Source: an uncultured Collinsella sp. (GTDB lineage: Bacteria > Actinomycetota > Coriobacteriia > Coriobacteriales > Coriobacteriaceae). From it: a DNA stretch of 33,139 nucleotides. The stretch's first letter is position 1. Each line of letters begins with the position of its first letter. Both the position numbers and the translations under genes were made by a program. The notes under the pieces were generated by a model. That model saw nothing but the letters and a program-made list of their open reading frames with translations, did no database searches and was not told the DNA's origin. Positions 29,266 through 33,139 of the stretch are shown one piece after another. The stretch spans positions 1 to 33,139 of the forward strand of contig UQTR01000016.1 of assembly GCA_900544065.1 (NCBI GenBank), in the 5' to 3' direction.

Positions 29266-31494
29266 ATGGAGCAATCGAGCCTGTTTGGTGACGGCGTGGA
29301 CATCGATACCGAGACGCCCGCGAGCGCAGATGCCGCCGCACCGGCCGATGCCCGTGCCCAGGCGGCAGTGCGTGCGGCCGAGCTGCGCCACGAGCTCGAT
29401 TACCACGCCTATCGCTACTACATGCTCGATGCGCCCGAGATCACGGACGCCGCGTTTGACAAAATGCTCGTTGAGCTGCAGGAAATCGAAGCGACCTACC
29501 CCGACCTGGTGACGCCCGACAGCTATACCCAGCGCGTTGGCGGCTACGTGAGCGATCAGTTTACGCCGGTCACGCACATGGCGCGCATGTATTCCATGGA
29601 CGATGCCATGGATTTGGACGAGCTCGACGCATGGCTCCAGCGCACCGAGGATGCGCTCGGCGCCGGTAGCGTCACCTATACCTGCGAGCTTAAGATTGAC
29701 GGCCTGGGCGTGGCGCTTACCTACCAAAACGGCACCTTTGTGCGCGCGGCCACACGTGGCGATGGCACCACGGGCGAGGACGTGTCGCTCAACGTCCGTA
29801 CCATCAAGGACGTGCCCATGCACCTGTCCGAGCCTGCGCTCGCCCACATGGGCGCCGACCGCGAGCGTACCATTGAGGTGCGCGGCGAGGTCTATATGCC
29901 CAAAGGCAGCTTTGTACGTCTGAATGAAGAGGCCGATGCCGAGGGCCGCGACCCCTTCGCCAACCCGCGCAACGCCGCTGCTGGCAGCCTGCGTCAGAAG
30001 GATCCCAAGGTTACGGCGCGCCGCGACCTGGCCACCTTTATCTATGCCATCGCCGATACCAATCCGCTGCACGTCCACAGCCAGCGCGAGTTCCTCGATT
30101 GGCTGCGCAGTGCCGGTTTTAGCGTCAACCCCAACGTGGCACGCTGTGCCACGCCGGCCGAGGTCCACGAGTTCTGCGCCCAGGCCCTCGAGCATCGCGG
30201 TGACCTGGACTATGACATCGACGGCGTAGTCGTAAAGGTCGACAGCTTCCAGCAGCAGCTCGACCTGGGCTTTACTGCCCGCGCGCCACGCTGGGCCATC
30301 GCCTTTAAGTTCCCGCCTGAGGAAAAGCAGACCGTCCTGCGCGAAATTCGCATCCAGGTGGGCCGCACCGGTGTGCTCACGCCGGTCGCCGAGTTCGACC
30401 CGGTGACGGTCGCCGGCTCCACCATCGCGCGCGCCACGCTGCACAACATCGACGAGATTCGCCGCAAGAACGTGCGCGAGGGCGACACCATCATCGTGCA
30501 CAAGGCGGGCGACGTCATTCCCGAGGTCGTGGGCCCGGTGCTCGATAAGCGTCCGGCCGATTCGGTTGACTGGCAGATGCCCGAGGTCTGCCCCGTGTGC
30601 GGCAGCCCCGTGGTCCACGAGGATGGCGAGGTTGCCTACCGCTGTGTGTCCATCGACTGCCCCGCACAGCTCAAGGAGCGCTTGCTCCACTGGGTGAGCC
30701 GCGGCTGCATGGACGTCGACGGCCTGGGCGACGAGATCGTCGACAAGATGATCGCCGCCGGCCTGATCCACGATGTCGCAGATTTCTACCAGCTCACGGT
30801 CGACGACATCGCAGGCCTGGACACGGGGCGCACCTATGCCAGCTCCAACAGCAAAAAGGGCGTCAAGAAGGGTGACCCCATTCCGGTAGGCCTCAAGACG
30901 GCCGAGAAAATCATCGCCGAGCTCAACAAGTCCAAGAGCCAGCCGCTCGGTCGCGTGCTGTTTGCCCTGGGCATCCGCCACGTGGGCAAGAGCGTGGGCG
31001 AGGTCATCGCCGAGCGATTCCTGTCGATTGACAAGCTCGTCTTGGCAAGTGAAGAGGACATCGCCGAGTGCGAGGGCATCGGTCCTAAGATTGCGGCGAG
31101 CGTCAAGCAGTTCCTGGCCGTGCCCGAGAACCTTGCCGTGCTGGAGTGCCTGCGCCAGGCGGGCCTGTCGCTCGAGGTCGATTTGAGCGCCGCGCACGCG
31201 CAAGCCGCAGCCGACGCTGGCGTGGCAGGCGAGCTCGCCGACGCACAGCCACTCGCGGGTCTGACCTTCGTGCTCACCGGCACGCTCGTCAACCGCACGC
31301 GCGACGAGGCAGGTGCGGCGCTCAAGGTACTCGGCGCCAAGGTTTCGGGCAGTGTGTCAAAGAAGACGAGCTACCTGGTCGCCGGCCCCAAGGCAGGCTC
31401 CAAGCTCACCAAGGCCGAGCAGCTGGGTGTACCCGTGCTGGACGAGGACGCGCTCGAGCAGATTCTGGCGACTGGTCAGGTGCCCCAGGCTTAG
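29266..31494 (+). CDS. ligA: NAD-dependent DNA ligase
   Basis: This 742-residue ligase seals nicks in replication and repair using NAD+. Domains in order: domain Ia (HELDYHAYRYYMLD, YSMDDAMD), adenylation domain with CELKIDGLGVAL (Lys143), RGEVYMPKGSF and DGVVVKVD, an OB fold (RTGVLTPVAEFDPV), a Cys4 zinc finger (CPVCGSP to RCVSIDCPAQ), helix-hairpin-helix repeats (GLGDEIVDKM, ECEGIGPKIAASV) and a C-terminal BRCT domain (LAGLTFVLTGTL). It exceeds the usual length of about 670, partly from an Ala-rich N-terminus of about 25 residues and an Ala-rich linker before BRCT. AAGGAG precedes the ATG. Confidence 0.97.
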   Translation: MEQSSLFGDGVDIDTETPASADAAAPADARAQAAVRAAELRHELDYHAYRYYMLDAPEITDAAFDKMLVELQEIEATYPDLVTPDSYTQRVGGYVSDQFTPVTHMARMYSMDDAMDLDELDAWLQRTEDALGAGSVTYTCELKIDGLGVALTYQNGTFVRAATRGDGTTGEDVSLNVRTIKDVPMHLSEPALAHMGADRERTIEVRGEVYMPKGSFVRLNEEADAEGRDPFANPRNAAAGSLRQKDPKVTARRDLATFIYAIADTNPLHVHSQREFLDWLRSAGFSVNPNVARCATPAEVHEFCAQALEHRGDLDYDIDGVVVKVDSFQQQLDLGFTARAPRWAIAFKFPPEEKQTVLREIRIQVGRTGVLTPVAEFDPVTVAGSTIARATLHNIDEIRRKNVREGDTIIVHKAGDVIPEVVGPVLDKRPADSVDWQMPEVCPVCGSPVVHEDGEVAYRCVSIDCPAQLKERLLHWVSRGCMDVDGLGDEIVDKMIAAGLIHDVADFYQLTVDDIAGLDTGRTYASSNSKKGVKKGDPIPVGLKTAEKIIAELNKSKSQPLGRVLFALGIRHVGKSVGEVIAERFLSIDKLVLASEEDIAECEGIGPKIAASVKQFLAVPENLAVLECLRQAGLSLEVDLSAAHAQAAADAGVAGELADAQPLAGLTFVLTGTLVNRTRDEAGAALKVLGAKVSGSVSKKTSYLVAGPKAGSKLTKAEQLGVPVLDEDALEQILATGQVPQA

Positions 31495-31512
31495 CGCATT
31501 GATAGCCTAATT

Positions 31513-31558
31513 GAAGAACCGCCCGGGAAGCATGATGCCTTCCGGGCGGTTCTTACTT
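31513..31558. terminator. Bidirectional terminator between ligA and merR
   Basis: AAGAACCGCCCGGGAAG with CTTCCGGGCGGTTCTT, ending TACTTT on the + strand. The minus-strand gene's stop codon (31553-31555) lies inside the right edge. Confidence 0.82.
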
Positions 31559-32401
31559 TGCTGGGGAAACCGGCACCGTGATCTGCGTCACATAGGTCGC
31601 GGGATCGTCGCTGATGATGTCGTCGATGAGGGCGATTTCGCGTGAGGGACCGGCAGGGGACAGGTCGCGCTCGTGCATGTAGTCGAGCAGGCGCTCGTAG
31701 CGCGGGGCCGCCTGCCCGTGCGTGCCGCGGAAGCTTACGGTCAGGCAGCGTGCGGCGGGCCGAACTTCGAGATCCCCCAGGTAGTCGTCCGTGTCATCGA
31801 GCAGCAGAAAGACCTCGTCGTAGCCATCGAAGTCGCCGACGGAAAGGCGCTCGGGCGCGATGCCCACGCCCAAGTTGCCGGGAAAGACGAAGGTCTCGTG
31901 CTGCCCTTTTTGCAGCTGACGGATCTGCCACTCCAGCGCATAGGCGTCGGTAGGGTTGACGCGTTCACGCAGTACGGCGCATCGAAGCTCGGGTGCCTCG
32001 GTCTCGCGGATGGTGTCGAGCTCGGCATTCAAAGCGTCTCGCAACAAGACAAGCCGGTCATCGATCTTGCGCGACACGCGTTCGAGTTCGCGGCGCTTGC
32101 GCTCGATGAGCTCCTGCTGCTGGGCCAGTTGCCGCTGCATCAGATTCACGTCGCGCGTGGCGACAAACTCGCGTATCTGCGCCAATGGCAAGTCAAGAAC
32201 GCGCAGGTTGCTAATGGTGTTGAGGGTGGAGAGCTGTCGCGCTCCATAGTATCGATAGCCGCTTGCGCGGTCGATATGCGCCGGCTCCAGCAAGCCCATC
32301 TGCTCGTAATGGCGCAGCGTGCCCACACTCAGGTTAAACAGGCGCGCCACCTCGCCAATGCGGAGCAGGCCGTCGGTATGTTCGCTGGACGTGTCAGTCA
32401 C
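31553..32401 (-). CDS. MerR-family regulator, BmrR-like
   Basis: This 282-residue protein has an N-terminal MerR winged helix (LLRIGEVARLFNLSVGTLRHYEQMGLLEP, SGYRYYG, LPLAQIREFV), a long coiled coil (about 88-125, QRQLAQQQELIERKRRELERV) and a C-terminal GyrI/BmrR-type ligand domain (GRYE-like RYERLLDYMHERDL and the closing YVTQITVPV). Such regulators activate multidrug exporters on binding hydrophobic cations. The GTG start at 32401 follows AAAGGAG. It lies 56 bp downstream of a MATE exporter on the same strand, so the two probably form one unit, with the regulator acting on a promoter beyond the contig end. Confidence 0.88.
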   Translation of the reverse strand: MTDTSSEHTDGLLRIGEVARLFNLSVGTLRHYEQMGLLEPAHIDRASGYRYYGARQLSTLNTISNLRVLDLPLAQIREFVATRDVNLMQRQLAQQQELIERKRRELERVSRKIDDRLVLLRDALNAELDTIRETEAPELRCAVLRERVNPTDAYALEWQIRQLQKGQHETFVFPGNLGVGIAPERLSVGDFDGYDEVFLLLDDTDDYLGDLEVRPAARCLTVSFRGTHGQAAPRYERLLDYMHERDLSPAGPSREIALIDDIISDDPATYVTQITVPVSPAK

Positions 32402-32457
32402 GGGATCGCTCCTTTCGGCAGAAAGCGGGACAGGGTTGCTAGGCTTGCGTCGCCCCG

Positions 32458-33117
32458 CTACGCCACCAGCTTGTCAAAAGTGCCACGTCGGTTGAGCACC
32501 GTAAACGCCACCACGCAAATGGCTGCCGACAGAATCGACCCGCACGGCGAGGCGATGCCCATGGGAAACAGCGTGTCGGAATAGGCGTTCGACAACAGCC
32601 ATGCGCCCGGCACGCGAATGAGCGCCACCGCCAGCACGTTGTGCGCAAAGCCGATGTAGCTCTTGCCGTACGCGGCGAAAAAGCCGCTAAAGCAAATGTG
32701 AATGCCGGCAAAGATCGCATCGAAAATATAGCTGCGCATATAGCCGGTGCCGGCTGCGACCACTGCGGCGTCCTTGGCAAAAAAGCCGAGAAACGCCGGT
32801 GCCACCAACCACATGAGCGCCGTGATCAGGCATCCGTACACCACCGAGATGGTCATGGCATCCTTGAGAACTTGACGCGCGCGGTCGCCCTTGCCCGCAC
32901 CGGCGTTTTGCGCCGTGAGCGCGCTGACGGTGGCGCCCATGGAGCTCGGCACGATGAACAAAAAGCTGATCATCTTCTCGACCAAGCCCACGGCGGCGGC
33001 GTCGACCAGCCCGCGGTGGTTGGCGATAACGGTGATGAACATAAACGCTACCTGAATGCAGCCGTCCTGCACGGCCACGGGCACGCCAATCTTAAGGATG
33101 CTGCCGAGCACCTCGGG
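32458..33117 (-). CDS. MATE-family multidrug exporter, C-terminal part
   Basis: About 219 residues of a multi-antimicrobial-extrusion transporter; the N-terminal half is off the contig and the first true codon is next to the adaptor. Typical segments are ILKIGVPVAVQDGCIQVAF, SSMGATVSALTAQNAGAGKGDRARQVL (the conserved Q-N-x-G-A-G-K motif of the second half) and FDAIFAGIHICFSGFFAAYGKSYIGF. About six membrane helices are covered. MATE proteins expel drugs or cationic metabolites in exchange for Na+ or H+. The BmrR-like regulator downstream suits an inducible drug pump. Confidence 0.9.
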   Translation of the reverse strand, partial: PEVLGSILKIGVPVAVQDGCIQVAFMFITVIANHRGLVDAAAVGLVEKMISFLFIVPSSMGATVSALTAQNAGAGKGDRARQVLKDAMTISVVYGCLITALMWLVAPAFLGFFAKDAAVVAAGTGYMRSYIFDAIFAGIHICFSGFFAAYGKSYIGFAHNVLAVALIRVPGAWLLSNAYSDTLFPMGIASPCGSILSAAICVVAFTVLNRRGTFDKLVA

Positions 33118-33139
33118 CTGTCTCTTATACACATCTCCG
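33118..33139. other. Library adaptor (Nextera read-2 end)
   Basis: 33118-33136 is the reverse complement of the 19-bp Tn5 mosaic end (CTGTCTCTTATACACATCT), and CCG starts the read-2 adaptor. Synthetic, not genomic. Confidence 0.98.

Overview
The window is a high-GC bacterial contig, most consistent with a gut Coriobacteriia of the Collinsella type. That is an inference from base composition, codon use, the NAD-dependent ligase and the type of uronate gene cluster; no rRNA or tRNA is present to confirm it. Both ends carry sequencing-library adaptor sequence (Nextera-type Tn5 mosaic ends), so the window is a whole contig and the genes cut at either end are cut by the assembly, not by biology.

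From 37 to about 17000 lies a pectin and hexuronate utilisation region: the end of a tagaturonate reductase-like gene, altronate dehydratase (uxaA), a GPH-type sugar:cation symporter, a GH28 polygalacturonase, an alpha/beta-hydrolase esterase, a CE8 pectin methylesterase fused to a second esterase domain, an SGNH esterase, a GH105 unsaturated uronyl hydrolase, a TIM-barrel isomerase/epimerase-like protein and two iron-sulfur flavin oxidoreductases. Opposite to these run an RpiB-fold isomerase (DhuI-like) and an SDR dehydrogenase (DhuD/KduD-like). None of the sugar-cleaving enzymes has a recognisable signal peptide, so the design appears to be import of oligogalacturonides followed by demethylation, deacetylation and cleavage in the cytoplasm. 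Galacturonate (through altronate) and unsaturated galacturonate (through DhuI and DhuD) converge on 2-keto-3-deoxygluconate (KDG).

From 17161 to 19116 there is a broken FadR-type regulator, then an AlbA_2/COG2865-type ATP-binding regulator with a dense array of inverted repeats over its promoter, and a 10-bp-period tandem repeat. From 19116 to 25159 the theme returns to KDG: a YczE/YitT-like membrane protein, a HIT protein, a GntR/FCD regulator, KDPG aldolase (eda), KDG kinase (kdgK) and a divergent LacI regulator. Two palindromic operator families are visible: GTGAACGTTCAC before the transporter, GH105, dhuD and HIT/yczE, and CGAAATCGGTTTCG before kdgK, yczE and HIT. Beyond the operators, the leaders of yczE, kdgK and eda contain two kinds of structured element in which loop sequences are conserved while stems have changed on both sides. 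This is the most interesting unexplained signal in the window.

From 25295 to the end are chromosomal genes of general function: a glutamine-synthetase homologue lacking several expected active-site residues, immediately followed by an orphan GlnR-like winged-helix regulator; an HtrA-type membrane-anchored protease; DNA ligase LigA; and a MATE exporter with a BmrR-like MerR regulator. Four copies of a 63-82 bp inverted repeat with TTGCGGTGAAATA ends, and other palindromes, lie between genes.
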